Below, piece after piece: positions 44,761 through 56,295 of a stretch of DNA of 64,000 nucleotides. The DNA comes from Allomyces arbusculus (taxonomy: Eukaryota; Blastocladiomycota; Blastocladiomycetes; Blastocladiales; Blastocladiaceae), in NCBI GenBank assembly GCA_027604705.1, contig JADHYV010000040.1, positions 129,007-193,006 of the forward strand, given 5' to 3'. The position numbers and the translations under genes are program-made. Positions within the stretch are counted from its first letter, which is position 1, and every line of letters begins with the position of its first letter. The notes below the pieces were generated by a model, which had not been told where the DNA came from, ran no database searches, and worked only from the letters and a program-made list of their open reading frames with translations.

Positions 44761-45407
44761 TGTCGCTGTCGCCACCTCCCGCTATGTCGCCACCAACAAC
44801 CCCCCTACCGGGGGATGCCTACGTGCGCGAGTGCCACGCGCGGTACAACAGCATGATCCTGTCGCACGCCATGACGACCGCGTGCTCCGTGCACGACCCG
44901 CCACCGTCGCCCGTCCGGTCCGAGGCCGACGAGGCCGACGCCACTCTCAACCACCCCGTCGACGACTTGGACGACGACCGGGACCCTGATCCGCCCATCC
45001 CCATCGCCGCGGCCCGCAACCCGTTCCTGGTCCCGCTGCCCGTACACCTGCCGACGCCCGAACCGCACTCGCCGCACCTGCCGCCAACTGCACCCACGAC
45101 GTCCGTCCCGGTCCTGGCCGCGCGCCGCGTTCTCGGACGCAACCGGTCAGCCTCGGCGCCCGTCCCGTACGATCCGACGGCGTTCGACCAGGCGCCACCG
45201 GTCCCGCCACTGCCGTCGCGCAAGCGCCGACGCAGTGTGGACGAGCCGATCATTCCGCGCGGGGCACTGAAGCGGAGGCACGGGTTGCCGGATATTCGCG
45301 TGCCACTAATGGTGCCGCGGCCGGTCCCGCCACGCGCGGATGCGAGTGCCGAGGTGGACGGGGCGGAGACGATCTTTGGGCCGCAGGAGGTGGTGGAGCG
45401 GCCGTAA
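44761..45407 (+). CDS. Uncharacterised proline-rich protein
   Basis: Not recognised. An intron-less 215-codon frame from MSLSPPPAMSPP to the TAA at 45405-45407. Very rich in Pro, with acidic (ADEADATLNH, DDLDDDRDPD) and basic (SRKRRRSVDE, GALKRRHGLPDIR) segments. The basic patches could be nuclear localisation signals, and the PPVPPLPSRKR stretch resembles an SH3-binding site. Probably largely disordered. Coding status rests on the open frame and its distinct composition; the true start could lie further upstream in the same frame. Convergent with the DHHC gene. Confidence 0.5.
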
Positions 45408-45683
45408 GTAGGTTAGAGTGGCGTTGTGATTTGGTTTGTGCTTGTGTTGTGTGTTCTGGTGTTTGTACATATCGTTCGTGTCTCCTCCTCTACTGACTTT
45501 ACCCCACACCACCACCGCCATCTCGTCGCGGAAGACGACTTGGGTCATCCTGCCACCCACACTCGGGCTGTGGCCGTGGCGGGCCGGGGACCGGCTGGCC
45601 CCGTCCCCACTCACCCTCCCACCACACTCTTCTCTCCCATTTTTCGCCCCTGCAAGAGAATCCACACGACCCCGCGTATCTGG

Positions 45684-47090
45684 TCAACGCAGTCCCCTAT
45701 ATATTGTCGCCTCTTCTTCCCGTGGCGTGACCCGGATCGGCGGCAAAACCGCTACTTGCGGCAATGCAAGTCCTACCCCACCACCAGTTTTCTCTCCCCC
45801 AGTCCACATTCCAGTCGTCACATACGGGTCCGCCAACACCTCAAGCGACCCGGACCGCCTGGTCGTAACTGCGACCGGAACCGGCATTGGGATCGCTGGC
45901 GCCTGGTCCACCACTTTCGACGCCACGACCGGTCCTGCGCTGCCCTTCTTGATCGGCAGCACGTCTGCGGCCCTGGTGCTCGTGCGCTTGCCCGATGCCG
46001 ACGCCTTCCAGCACCAGTACTTTCGCGCGACGCGCGCAATCCACGTGGGCTCGGACTCGCTCGGCGCAGGCGTGGCATGCAGGTACCGTGCGTATTCGAT
46101 CGTAGTCATTTTGCGGCGGGCTAACCGGGATCGCCACCGTCAGGCGGAAGGCGAGTGGTGGAGTGGGTGGTGATAGGGGACCGCGTACCAAGCTCGACGT
46201 GCAGGATGCTGAGGTACCCGGCAAACAGGAAGATCGCGAGGAAGGGGATCGAGAGGATGACGATGAGAGCGACGAGCCAGCCGGCGTTTGGGATCGTGGA
46301 CGAGTGGACTAGGGTTGGAGAAATCAGCGTGCGGAGCGGAGGGAGCGGACTGGCGAGGGCCGTGAAAACGGGGGAGGATCGGCGCCATACTGCAGAGGAC
46401 GAGGATTGCGACGATGTTGAGCCCGAGCTGTAGGCCCGAGTGCCCGAGAATCAGCGCGAGGCCGACGAGAAAGAGCCTGCGTATTTGGCACCCAAGGTGG
46501 GTGAGCTCCCCAGTGTCGAAGAACGGGTGGAGAAGGGCGAGCCGGACCGGTAGTTGCGTTGCCCGATGCAGTTGTTGACGTAGAAGCAGTGGTGGTCCAT
46601 GCGCACGATGCACGCGTTGCAATACCGGCAATGAAGACATGATTGGTGGCTAGCGAAGCAGAAATGACGGTCAGGGGCGAGCGGCGACCCTGGACGTGAG
46701 TAGAACGACAACGTACACTTGCGTCGCGCACAGGGAGCAGTACTTGGACTCGTTGGAGATGGGTAAGACGGTCTCCTTGGCGCCGCTGCCAGGGGACGGG
46801 TGCACTTGGTTGCGCACAGCAACAGCCAGGTCGCGCGCGTCGGATATGCTCAGGAGCACCCCAACAACGAGGAGGGATGCGAACAGGGCCAGAGCTGCGT
46901 GGGCGATAGTAGCACGGTTATTTCCTTGCTTTACGGAACAGTGCCAGATAGCCTCAGAGGTGTACGTGCCCACCGGGCTCAAAATGGCCTGGAACGTGAC
47001 GGAAAAAGTGGGGAGGACAACCAAGTGCGCGCAAAGCGCTTGGCACGTCAAAATGAGCAGAAGACCGGTTTGCCTGGGCTCCATAGTCAT
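45684..47090 (-). CDS. DHHC-type palmitoyltransferase
   Basis: Integral-membrane S-acyltransferase that adds palmitate to Cys of target proteins. Exons 47090-46717, 46649-46548, 46476-46391, 46308-46189 and 46120-45684 (1119 nt, 372 aa). Two N-terminal TM segments ([36 protein letters not shown]) precede the Cys-rich domain: [20 protein letters not shown], then [20 protein letters not shown], with the catalytic DHHC at about 143-146. Two further TM segments follow ([33 protein letters not shown]). After the last TM comes [17 protein letters not shown], the TTxE motif of the family, then a tail of about 110 residues. The first zinc-ligand spacing is slightly atypical. Which fungal Pfa/Erf/Akr group it belongs to cannot be told. 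Confidence 0.87.
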
Positions 47091-48257
47091 GCGAGCGAAG
47101 GAAATGAAGCGTGGCCTCGGGAGAAGCATGGTTGACGAATGGTGGAATAAGCAGGGATAACACCGTGGAGAGCGTGGGGGGTCTAAGCGGCAGCTCTACG
47201 TCGTCGATCTAGCTCGATGCAGCTGAGACGAATGGTGCGCCCGGCAATCAACGTGGTCTATCAGCAATTTTATCGCACTTGGCTGATGCGGGGGCACAAC
47301 GGCAATCGGAATCGCAGTGACAGCGCGAGCTGGAAAAATCGCAAGTTGATTGTCGACAATGTGGCCCAAGCGAGCGGGGTGCCCGGGTTCAGTTGAAGAT
47401 GACGAAAATCTTCAAGTGCGGCTGGTTGCAGGAAGTGTCTGTAGCGCAGTTGTGTGTCTATCTGTGCAGATCGCGATACATAAGCAGCTGGTCGACCAAA
47501 CGATATAAGGGACGCGACCCTGTTGCGTCCACGTCACGGCATCGAAGTCGATGCGGCTAACTACACTAGCGACCCATTCGTGCTGCCCTTCACTGACCCT
47601 CGCGATGCAAGAAGAAGTCCATTCCTTGTTAAGTATTATCCAAGCCTGTATTCCTTATTTCGGTGCGTGGGCTTTTGGGTTGCGTGGAAGCCGCCAGACT
47701 CGCCATATGCAAGTTGCTCATCGAGAGGAACTGCACATTCTGCGCGGAGTGCCAGTACGGAACCAGGAGAATGAGTTGGTTTTGCTTCGAATTTCTCAAC
47801 GCTGAGTTCAAATCGTCGGCTGTATATTTACACGCACCTTTTTCTGGTTCTTCCTTGACAACGCATTTCATAAACGTCGCAGCGGGCACAATGCAGGGGA
47901 GGGCACTTGGAGGCGAAAATAACTAAGTCGCGCAGCTGCCCACATTTCTTCAAGCAGACTCACCCACATCGCCTGCCTTGGCGCTGTCACGCCGCTGATC
48001 CGGTATGGTATGCACGATGGGCCAATAAGGGTAGAGTTCCCAGCTAAATGAAACAGCAGTCCACGCTGGCGCTCAAAGCGATGGGCCATGCTTCACGAGA
48101 GGCCACCACAACCTCAGTCGATCAGAGAGAGGACAAAAAGACAACACAGACGAAGTCTTTGGCTGATGCTTCCGCGAATGCTTGTCATAGCTACCAAGCT
48201 TTAGCGAGATCGGATCGCACCAGCAAAAGGAACAAGAAAACAACACATTGTTTCGAT
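47091..48257. other. 1.17-kb region without a supported gene
   Basis: Lies between the DHHC start codon and the CAF-1 3' end. The stretch 47560-47930 contains short open frames on both strands and canonical-looking donors, but no recognisable domain. A GATATAAGG string near 47502 is TATA-like. Base composition is less GC-rich than in the neighbouring genes. Confidence 0.4.
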
Positions 48258-51200
48258 TCAAAGATCATCCTCCTTCCCCTCGCTCTTTGCGTACAAAAAC
48301 GCACGCAGCATGCCCAAGCACCTCTCCATCTCCAAGCGACACGACTCGTACGCCGGCAATTCCTTTCGTTCCTCCAACATTTGCGCGAGCTCCTTGGCCA
48401 GTGGCACATACTCGACGTCGGCCACCCACACCGGGAAACGATGCAGCAGCACGTCGAGCGTCTGCACCGAGTAGTGCCGCGTCGCCTGCAAAATATCGAC
48501 GCCGTCCATCATTTTCTAGAAACCGAAGCAAACAATTATCAGTGTGTGATCGATCATTCATTGTCAGCAGCGAAGCGCGGTCCCCGAAACGTACCACAGG
48601 CACACTCATACGCGCCTCCGTCTCCTGCACCAGTGTCCAGAACCGGGCCACGTCCTCGCACGGTCGGTGTTTCGCAAGATGCGGCAGGAGCGTCGCCGCG
48701 TAATTGAGCATCGCCTCGTCGGCCCCTGGCCGCGCAACACGATCAATTTCCGCCATGACCTGCTCATTCTCGACAATTCGCTGCGTGACCTCCACCGCGT
48801 CGCGGGTCTTGAGCAAATTGGCCACGAGCCGGCACAAGTTCTTGATACACGCGGCGTCATTCGAGGCAAATACGCGCGTGAACAAGTCCGGCACAAACCG
48901 CTTGTGTGTCGCAATCGCCGCCGAGTCGCGGCACTTATCTTGCCAGGACCCGAGCGCGCGCAGGAGCTTGGAGGTCTCGTCAGGCACGACCGCGTGGTCG
49001 GCAATGTGCGTCACGATCGCGACCACATCGGTGACCCCGTCGTGCGGTTCCGGCAAATGCGGCAAGTCCAACGCCTTTTTGAGAAGCTTTCCCGCCGACG
49101 AAGACGCCGTGACGGCAGCTGCGGACTTGGTCACGGTCGGCCACGCGAGTTTCGCCTGGACGGTGGGCGTCGACGAGGCCGACAACTGCGCTGGTTTCCG
49201 TGCGGGCGAGCGCGGCACCTTGATCTCGACTACCGGCACGAGCCGCGGTTTCTTGGCGTGCGATTGCTGCGTCGGCGAGTCTGGCTCGCGGTTGCGCTTG
49301 ACGGGGGTCGCGGCGGGTGGAGGGAGGGCGGGGGCCGAGGCAAATGATGGGGACCGTGGAGAAGAAGCCAAGGGAGCAGCAGAATCAACGTCACAAGCGA
49401 CGTCATCGTTGTCGCTGGTGACGACCACGTCGACGGTGAGGGGTTTGGTGCTCGGAGTCGCGGCGGCGGGTGCGCTGGTTGCGGCCTTGGCCGGCAAGGC
49501 CTGAGCCACAGCGAGCGTGCTCGACCCGAACTTGGACGGGGTGGATTGAATCACGGCGGGCGCTGTTGGTGCAGCCTTGGAAGGCGTACTCGGCACCGGC
49601 TTAGAGGGCGAGCCTGGGGCGGCCGCGGCCATCGCGGGGCCACTCGCCAACGCGTGCGCGGGAGACCCGTCGTCTACGTCAAAGAACCCGTCGTCCTCAT
49701 CCTCCTCTCCCTCTTCATCCTCCTCGTCCTCGTCGCCCTCGCTATCCGAGCCAATCGACTCGCCATCATCGTCGGCTTCGAGGTATTCGGCATTGTCCTC
49801 AACGCCATCAACGTCCATGGAGTTTGACGCGGCTGGTGCAGGTAAGGAGTCCGCACCCGAGCCCGTCAGAGCGGCAGCGGCCGGCGGGATCGGCGACGCA
49901 CGCGGTCCCGCGAGCCCATGCTCGGCAAGAACTTCGTCGCGCACGTAGAAGCAGGGGCGCTACACACGACCCACCCACGTTAGATGCACTGCAGCTCAAA
50001 AAGAGCAGCGTGTTGAGGCAGACGTACCGTCGACTGGTGCCGCTTCTCCTTGACCGCGATATGCTTGAGCCGCGCCTCGAGCTGGGTCTTGGGCGTCGAC
50101 GCAAACTCGGGGCTAGAACCGGCATTCAAAGATCAGATTGACGCACGGATCGAAACACCAGAGCGAGAGAAACAGACTTACATGGCGCGCAATTCGTCGA
50201 CAATCTTGCTGACCCCGTTCGTGTTCTGGTGCACGACCTTGATGAACTTGACCATGTGCTCCTCCGGGAACGCCGCGGGCTTGCGGCCGGCCGAATGCGC
50301 CGACGCCGGCATCGTCGGTGCCGCGGGTCCAGCAGCGAGCATCGCCGGCGGCGGCCGCGGATCAAACGAGGTTATACCCGCTAGCATCGGAACCACGCAA
50401 TTAGTATTCCCGTCCCACCTGTGCGGAGATCAAGCCAGAGACCGTACCCGACAAGAAGATCGCGCGGAACGGCTCGAGCGCCGGATGCGGGCACTCCCAG
50501 GGCCCCGTCGTGACCGTGGCCTCAATCACGACTGGCTCAAGCTTCCGGGGCACGCGCTTGCGCACGTCCGCAGCCGAATTGGTCGCGACCCCAACGCCGC
50601 CCGCATTACCATCCGACGCGTCCCCTACATCGTCGACGAGCCACGCGGCCTCGTCGTCATCATCCACGCCCATTTCCTCATCGTCTTCGTCGTCCTCATC
50701 CGACCGAATCTCCTCGCCCTCCACATCCTCGTCGTCCCACTCGGCCTCGGAATCGTACTCGTAATCCAGCACGGCCGGATCGCGCGCGAGCGGGCGGCGC
50801 GCGGAAATCACAGACGACGTTTTGCTCCAGGTCCCCCAGTAGGCTGGCCGCCGGTCCTCGTCGAATTTGAGCAGCTTGAACGTGTGCGGCGGGAGGGCAT
50901 GGGTGTCGTCGAACTGGTCTGGGTTCTGCAGGCGCATGGTGATCGGGACCGGGTGGACAAGCGGCGTGCGCAGGTTCTCCATGGCGACTTTGTGCTCGTC
51001 TGGCACAAAGAAATTGATCGGCGCAACGTAGACGCCGCGGCGCGGCTGGAAGTCGGTGAAAATACGGTCAAAGTCGCGCTGCTCCGTCGCGGGCGCGCCA
51101 GCGGCGCCGGATGCTGCGGCGGGAGGTTGTGCGGGCTTTGCGCGCTTGACAAACATGTTCATCATGGCCGTGTTCTACATCCGTGCCCGCGCGAGCGATC

Positions 51201-52333
51201 CTGTCAGTTCACCGGCTCGCAAATCCGCATTTACACGCACTCCGCAGCGTAACGTACCCCGGCCTTCTTATCCTTCTCCGCCTTGGCGCGCTCCTTCTCA
51301 ACCCGCGCACGCTCCTTAGCCTCCTCGCGCTCCCGAATCTTCTGCTGCTTTTCCTGCTCCTTGCGCATGCGTTCCTCTTCGCGCGCGAGTTCTTTCGCGA
51401 GCCGTTCCTCTTCCTTGGCACGCTCCTTGGCCAGTTTCTCCTCCTCTTTCTTTTGCCGCTGCAACTCCTTGTCGGCCGCCGTTGACGCGGTGGATTTGCG
51501 CGACGCTGGTGTCGCGCGCGGGGTGGATGATACGGACAGTTTGCTCGCGCGTGGCGTCGAGGTGGTGGGAGCGGTGGTGCGTGGGGTCGCGGGGAGAGGA
51601 GGGGCGGCAGTGGTGGGTGCGAGTGATCGTTGCGGCAGGGACGCGCCGTGCGCGAGGACCGCGATCAGGAGCGGCGTGGTCTCGGTCGTGACGGCGAGGT
51701 GTGCGTCAACGAGGACCGTCTGCGTGTACGAAAGCGATCAGTATGAAGGTCGAAAGACGACTTTGGGGGGGGGGGGGGGCACGGAGGAATGACGCACCGT
51801 GGACTTGCCCGCCGTGCTCGCCGTGACCCGCGCGCCCGTGCCGTCCCTCTCCACCCGAAACTGCGCGGCCGTGGCGGGTGCCGGTGCCGCTGTGGGGTGC
51901 AGCAGAAGATGGCTCTGCACGTCAGCGAGAAACTCGTCGATGGTCAAGAATTCCGGACGGTGCTTGAGGACGTCGGAGCGGGGTACTGGCCACAGGCACA
52001 ATCGTGTCGATCAGAGCTCTATTCGTCCAGATCGCCCATAACGACCAGACAAGCCGTACGTTCGCACGCAAACCACGCGGATCCGTCCGTGACGACCAAC
52101 TCCAGGCACGGCGCGTTGAGCTCCTCCGGGTCTTCTTTATCGTTGCCGTCGAGCACGACCACGTCCACGTCCACGTCCATAGCGTCGGCGTCCTTGGTAA
52201 CCGGGGCCGGTGGCGATGACTCGATCCAGGTCATGAACAAAAAGCAAGGCAGCGCGGTCTCGGCGTTGGAGCGCAGGTCGACGAGCCGCGACGTGCGCGT
52301 CGGTTCGCCGGGTGGCGGCTTGGTCGTCGCCAT
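48258..52333 (-). CDS. CAC1: Chromatin assembly factor 1 large subunit (p150/CAC1) with long C-terminal extension
   Basis: Large subunit of CAF-1, which deposits H3-H4 behind replication forks through PCNA. Exons 52333-52060, 51985-51798, 51719-51258, 51174-50448, 50380-50182, 50112-50028, 49959-48595 and 48515-48258 (3558 nt, 1185 aa). Domains: KER coiled-coil of Lys/Glu/Arg repeats (about 238-308), a PIP-like NMFVKRAK, the HENHRPAYWGTW-type core (KFDEDRRPAYWGTWSK, about 409-423), LDYEYDSEAEWDDED and a long acidic ED domain, and a winged-helix-type region (FPEEHMVKFIKVVHQNTNG and RPCFYVRDEVLAEHG). After this point the same frame continues about 540 residues: acidic (DDGFFDVDDG), disordered, then an all-helical domain of about 250 residues (936-1185). 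That last domain is not part of CAF-1 p150 as I know it. Confidence 0.85.
51765..51779. repeat. 15-bp homopolymer G/C tract inside an intron
   Basis: An uninterrupted run of 15 G on the plus strand (C in the transcript sense), within the second intron of the CAF-1 gene (51797-51720), about 45 bp before the acceptor. It may serve as a pyrimidine tract; length is likely to vary. Confidence 0.85.
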
Positions 52334-53102
52334 GGTGCTTGGTGGTTGGTTCGTGCGGGAATTGATCAAGGTCGCGCGTGTCGAATCAGCGGGTGGAGAC
52401 GGCGTTTGGCCCCGTGCTCGGGCTCCACAGTCGAGTGCGGCTGGTCGGACCGCTGTCGAGCACACACGTCGTTGTCGCAGCTCGTCGTCGTGAATGAGGA
52501 GAGCCGACATCATTGGCCTTGCCTTGATACCAGGAAATGTGCGGTGGAGCGGCACGGCGTGACTTGTCGTGACCGCGTCGGAGCCTCCGACCGGCGTGTG
52601 TTGGTGACTCGCTATCGTTGCTGCGCTCCTGTCGCTCGCTGTCGCGATCCAATGCCCACGCTCGCGAGGAATGGTCTTCAGCATGCGGTGCGCGATGGAC
52701 ACGACAGCGCTCGCGCAACTGGGCAAGAGGCAGAGGCAGAAACAACGCTTGGATTCCAAGACGGCAGGATATGAAAGATGGAAATGACCAGGCAAACCCC
52801 AAAAGCACAATCCCAAGAACGAATAAAAACCAGACCCGAAATCAACAAAACGCCGGACCGATTAGCAAACCGGCCTGCTCGCGCACCACCCTCCTACCTC
52901 ACACGTCCCGAAACAAGCGCGCAAACGGGGCCACAACGCACGGCGCCCCCTCGACCCCACCCCCGCCCGCCTCATCCGGCGTGATACCCTCATCCAAGTG
53001 CTCATGCACGTGGTCCGGCACGATAGGCGCGACATAGACGGTCCCGGACGGGATGACCATGACCGACCCCATCGACCCGCCGCCAAAATCCTGGTCGGCG
53101 AG
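52334..53102. other. Spacer between pyruvate kinase and CAF-1
   Basis: About 770 bp holding the 3' flank of pyruvate kinase and the promoter of CAF-1. A plus-strand frame here has no recognisable content. No gene supported. Confidence 0.5.
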
Positions 53103-54904
53103 TCACGCGTCGTAGTTGGCCGGGTCCGGCAAATCCTGGAGGGTGGCCGTGTCGAGGATACGCATCGTGTTGGTCTTGCCCGACCCGCCCTGCCACCCTT
53201 GGATCGCAATCACCTTGCTCTTGGCCGGGATCAGGCCCATTTCAATCGACTGTTCGACGGCCCACCGAATGCGCGTGTCGACGTTCGACTGCCAAGCGGC
53301 AATGTTGCCCGACGTGACGCGCGGCACGTCGGCGACGACCATCGGGTAGCACCCGCGGAACAAGTGAATCGCGCGTGCGGCGCGCTCCGACCGGGTCACG
53401 GCAATGATCGGGACCTGCGGGCGGTACTTGGACAGCAGCCGCGCCGAGTTGCCCGACGTCGTGAGCACGAAAATGGCCGCAATCGGCTGCTCCTGCGTCG
53501 CCATGACGGCGGCACAGGCAACGGACTCGGTCGTCGAGACGGGTTTCTTGGTGAGCGCGCGCACTTCGAGGAACAGCGGCGGGTGGCACACGACCGACTC
53601 GGCCTCGCGGCAGACGCGGTGCATCATTTCGACCGACTCGATCGGGTAACTGCCCTTGGCCGTCTCGCCCGACAGCATGACACAGTCAGCGCCATCGAGC
53701 ACGGCGTTGGCCACGTCCGAAACTTCAGCGCGCGTCGGGCGCGGGTTGTAGGTCATCGACTCGAGCATCTGCGTCGCGCAAATCACGGGTTTCCCGACGA
53801 CATTGCACTTGGCAATCATCATCTTTTGCGCGACAAAGACTTTTTCGAGCGGAATCTCCATGCCCAAGTCGCCGCGCGCCACCATGACGCCGTCGGTCTC
53901 GGCCAGGATCTCGTCAAAGTTGCGCACACCCTGCAAGTTCTCGATCTTGGAAATGATCTTGATGTGCTTGCCGTCCTCGCCCAAAACCCGGCGAATCTCG
54001 CGCACGTCCTCGGCGCGGCGCACAAACGAGGCAAAGACCATATCGAGGTCCTGCTCGACGGCGAACCGCAAGTCCTTCTTGTCCTTTTCGGAGACGGCGG
54101 GCAAGTCCACGTCGGTGCCCGGCAAGTTCACGTTCTTGCGCGACGTCAGCGTGTGCGTGTTGAGCGCCTTGGCCTTGAGCGAGTGCGCGTCGATGATCTC
54201 GACCACTTCAAACGTGATGTTGCCGTCCTCGACGAAAATGTGCCGCCCAACGACAAGCGACTTGGTCAGCGACGGGTAGTCAACATACAGCGTCGACTCG
54301 TTCACGTTCTCGGCAAACTCGGGGTTGTTGGTAATCGTGATCACTTGGCCCGTCTTGTAGGTGACCTTGCCGCCGTCCTTGACGTTGCCCGTGCGGATCT
54401 CAGGGCCCTTCGTGTCTACATTCAATTATGTCACCGCGTCAGTTCGCAAACTTGCCCAACCACCTCCAATTGTCTCCGTGCGTCGACGCGAAACGTACCA
54501 AGCGCAATCGCACACGGCCGGCCCGGCAGCGTCTTGAACGATTCGCGCGCGTTCTGAATCACCGACGCGTGGTACTCGTAGGACCCGTGCGAGAAGTTGA
54601 GCCGAACAATGTTCATGCCGGCCTTGCGCAGCTTGCACATGGCCTCGACCGAGTTGACACCGGGCCCGATCGTGCAGACAATCGACGTCTTGCGCACGCC
54701 CACGGGATCCTTGGCAATGTTCTAGAAGAATGCACGCGAGAGCGTCGCGTCAGATCGCGTGTTTCGCGGGAGGCGCGTCAGATCGCGCGCGAAATCGCGT
54801 CGGCTTCTACACGTTCGGTCCAGCACGCGACAAGGAAGCGTGGGGGTGCATACCATGGCGGAGACCCACTCGAGCTTCGAGTGCGTGAGGGCGTTGATGT
54901 CCAT
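53103..54904 (-). CDS. PYK1: Pyruvate kinase
   Basis: Glycolytic enzyme converting phosphoenolpyruvate and ADP to pyruvate and ATP in the cytosol. Exons 54904-54854, 54721-54499 and 54415-53103 (1587 nt, 528 aa). All hallmark blocks are present: [48 protein letters not shown], the B domain, [16 protein letters not shown], the Mg/PEP site [17 protein letters not shown], then [38 protein letters not shown] and [15 protein letters not shown]. The C-terminal allosteric domain ([19 protein letters not shown] to [14 protein letters not shown]) contains the loop that binds fructose 1,6-bisphosphate in regulated isoforms. Length is normal. The two introns cut the N-terminal region, leaving most of the protein in one exon. 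Confidence 0.97.
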
Positions 54905-55555
54905 GGTAGTGGTAGTAGTGGGCGCAGCAGGGATGATGCGGGAGGTGGTTGCAGCGTGTTGATCAGCGCAATGGTTGGTGGGAGCGCGTCGCGTCGTCGT
55001 CGTGGTCGTTCGTCCAAGTCGCTGCTGGGCCTGGAGAGAAAGAGCACCGTTGCGGGGAGCGCGCCGTCTTTATACATTGGCCGCTCTGAAGCGTGCGCGT
55101 GTTGGAGTGCAGTCAGTTGGTGTGAAGTGGGAGACGCCGAGGACGGAGGAAGATCAGATCAGCACTGGGCGCCGGCTTGGCCAGGCGCTCGCATGCGGGG
55201 GTGGGGCGGTGTGTGAGGTGGATGGGCAACGTGTTGTGTTGTTCGCCGCGGGCAATCCGGCGCTTTATCGTGGCGCACGGCACCATGACTGCCTAGTGAC
55301 TGCCCCCCGATTCGACGACGGTGAGGGACCAATCGCGCCCAACAAGCCATGCCCAACGTGGCGGATGGACCCGCTCCACGAAGACGGCGGTGGAACCAGC
55401 CAGCCAGGCGCGAAAGAGCCCCGGCCACGATCGTTCTCTCCTCCTCTGAACTGACCTGTCCGCGCGCGAGCAAGGACGGGGGACGTACGACACTGTCAAG
55501 TCAAAATTGCACTAAATTGCTCTCTACATCGACGCGATCACCACCCGGCTTTTCT
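54905..55555. other. Upstream region of pyruvate kinase
   Basis: About 650 bp between the isomerase stop and the pyruvate kinase start, both minus strand. The CTTTATACATTGG string at about 55068-55080 reads as CCAATGTATAAAG on the minus strand, a TATAAAG-type box about 165 bp upstream of the start codon, fitting a highly expressed gene. Confidence 0.5.
55069..55075 (-). promoter_or_regulatory. Putative TATA box of pyruvate kinase
   Basis: Minus-strand TATAAAG within CCAATGTATAAAG, about 165 bp upstream of the start codon. Assumes a leader of around 130 nt. Suggestive only. Confidence 0.45.
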
Positions 55556-56295
55556 TTACTTGGTCGCCGCAGCCGCAGCCGCAATGGCCGGCGGGCAATC
55601 CGCCTGCGCCTCGGGCGCCGACTGGACAAACGCGTCCAGCTTCTTCAAGTTCTCGACGACGCGCACAATGTTCGGGAACTGGGTCATATCCACGCCAAAC
55701 CGACCGGCATTGTAGACCTGCGGAACCAGACACACGTCGGCGAGCGTCACGTTATCGCCGTAGCAGTACTTGCCCCCACGTTTCGCGATCGCGGCCTCAA
55801 CGCCTACAAACCCGAGCGTCGTCCAGTGGCGGCCCCATGCGAGCTTCTGCTCGGCCTCGGTCGAGTGGTACTGCTGCACGCGCAGATTGCCGAGCGGCTG
55901 AATGTCACAGGCGATGGCGTTGACGAGGGCGCGCACGTGCGCGCGGCCCGCAGCGTCAGAGGGGAGGAGCGGGTGCTGCGGGCGCGTTTCCTCGAGATCT
56001 GTCGAGAAGGGTCAGCGTGGCGATTTTGGCAGCGCGGGTGGGATCAATACAGCTACATACACTCAAGAATCGCCACCGACTGCGTCAAGACGTTGCCGTC
56101 AATCTCGAGCGCCGGCAGCAGCTTGCCTGGGTTCGTAGCCGCGTACTTGTCGCCCTTTTGCTCGCCCTTGAGCAGGTTCACGTAGGAGGGCGTGTAGTCG
56201 ATCTGCTTGTGGTGCAGCGCTATGCGCACGCGCCACGAGCACGAGGACCGGAAGTAGGTGTGCAAGACGGGCTTGTCGTTGGAGTTGCTGGCCAT
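55556..56295 (-). CDS. GSTZ1: Maleylacetoacetate isomerase (zeta-class glutathione S-transferase)
   Basis: Glutathione-dependent isomerase converting maleylacetoacetate to fumarylacetoacetate in phenylalanine/tyrosine catabolism. Exons 56295-56061 and 55998-55556 (678 nt, 225 aa). The zeta-class signature SSCSWRVRIAL follows LHTYFR at the N-terminus and carries the catalytic Ser-Ser-Cys. Other family blocks: NLLKGEQKGDKYAATNPGKL, LPALEIDGNVLTQSVAILEY, IACDIQPLGNLRV, GKYCYGDNVTLADVCLVPQV and NAGRFGVDMTQFP. Length is that of the family (about 215-225). The tail is Ala-rich and slightly longer than usual; no clear targeting signal. Head-to-head with the DnaJ gene across 537 bp. Confidence 0.95.

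Noticed and set aside
43597-44775. 392-codon minus-strand open frame
   Set aside because: Overlaps an equally long plus-strand frame in very GC-rich DNA where stops are rare; no motif, no intron pattern, no consistent start.
47560-47930. Possible small two-exon gene on either strand
   Set aside because: Contains good-looking donors and short open frames, but the products match nothing, both strands are equally open, and no phase-consistent chain stands out.
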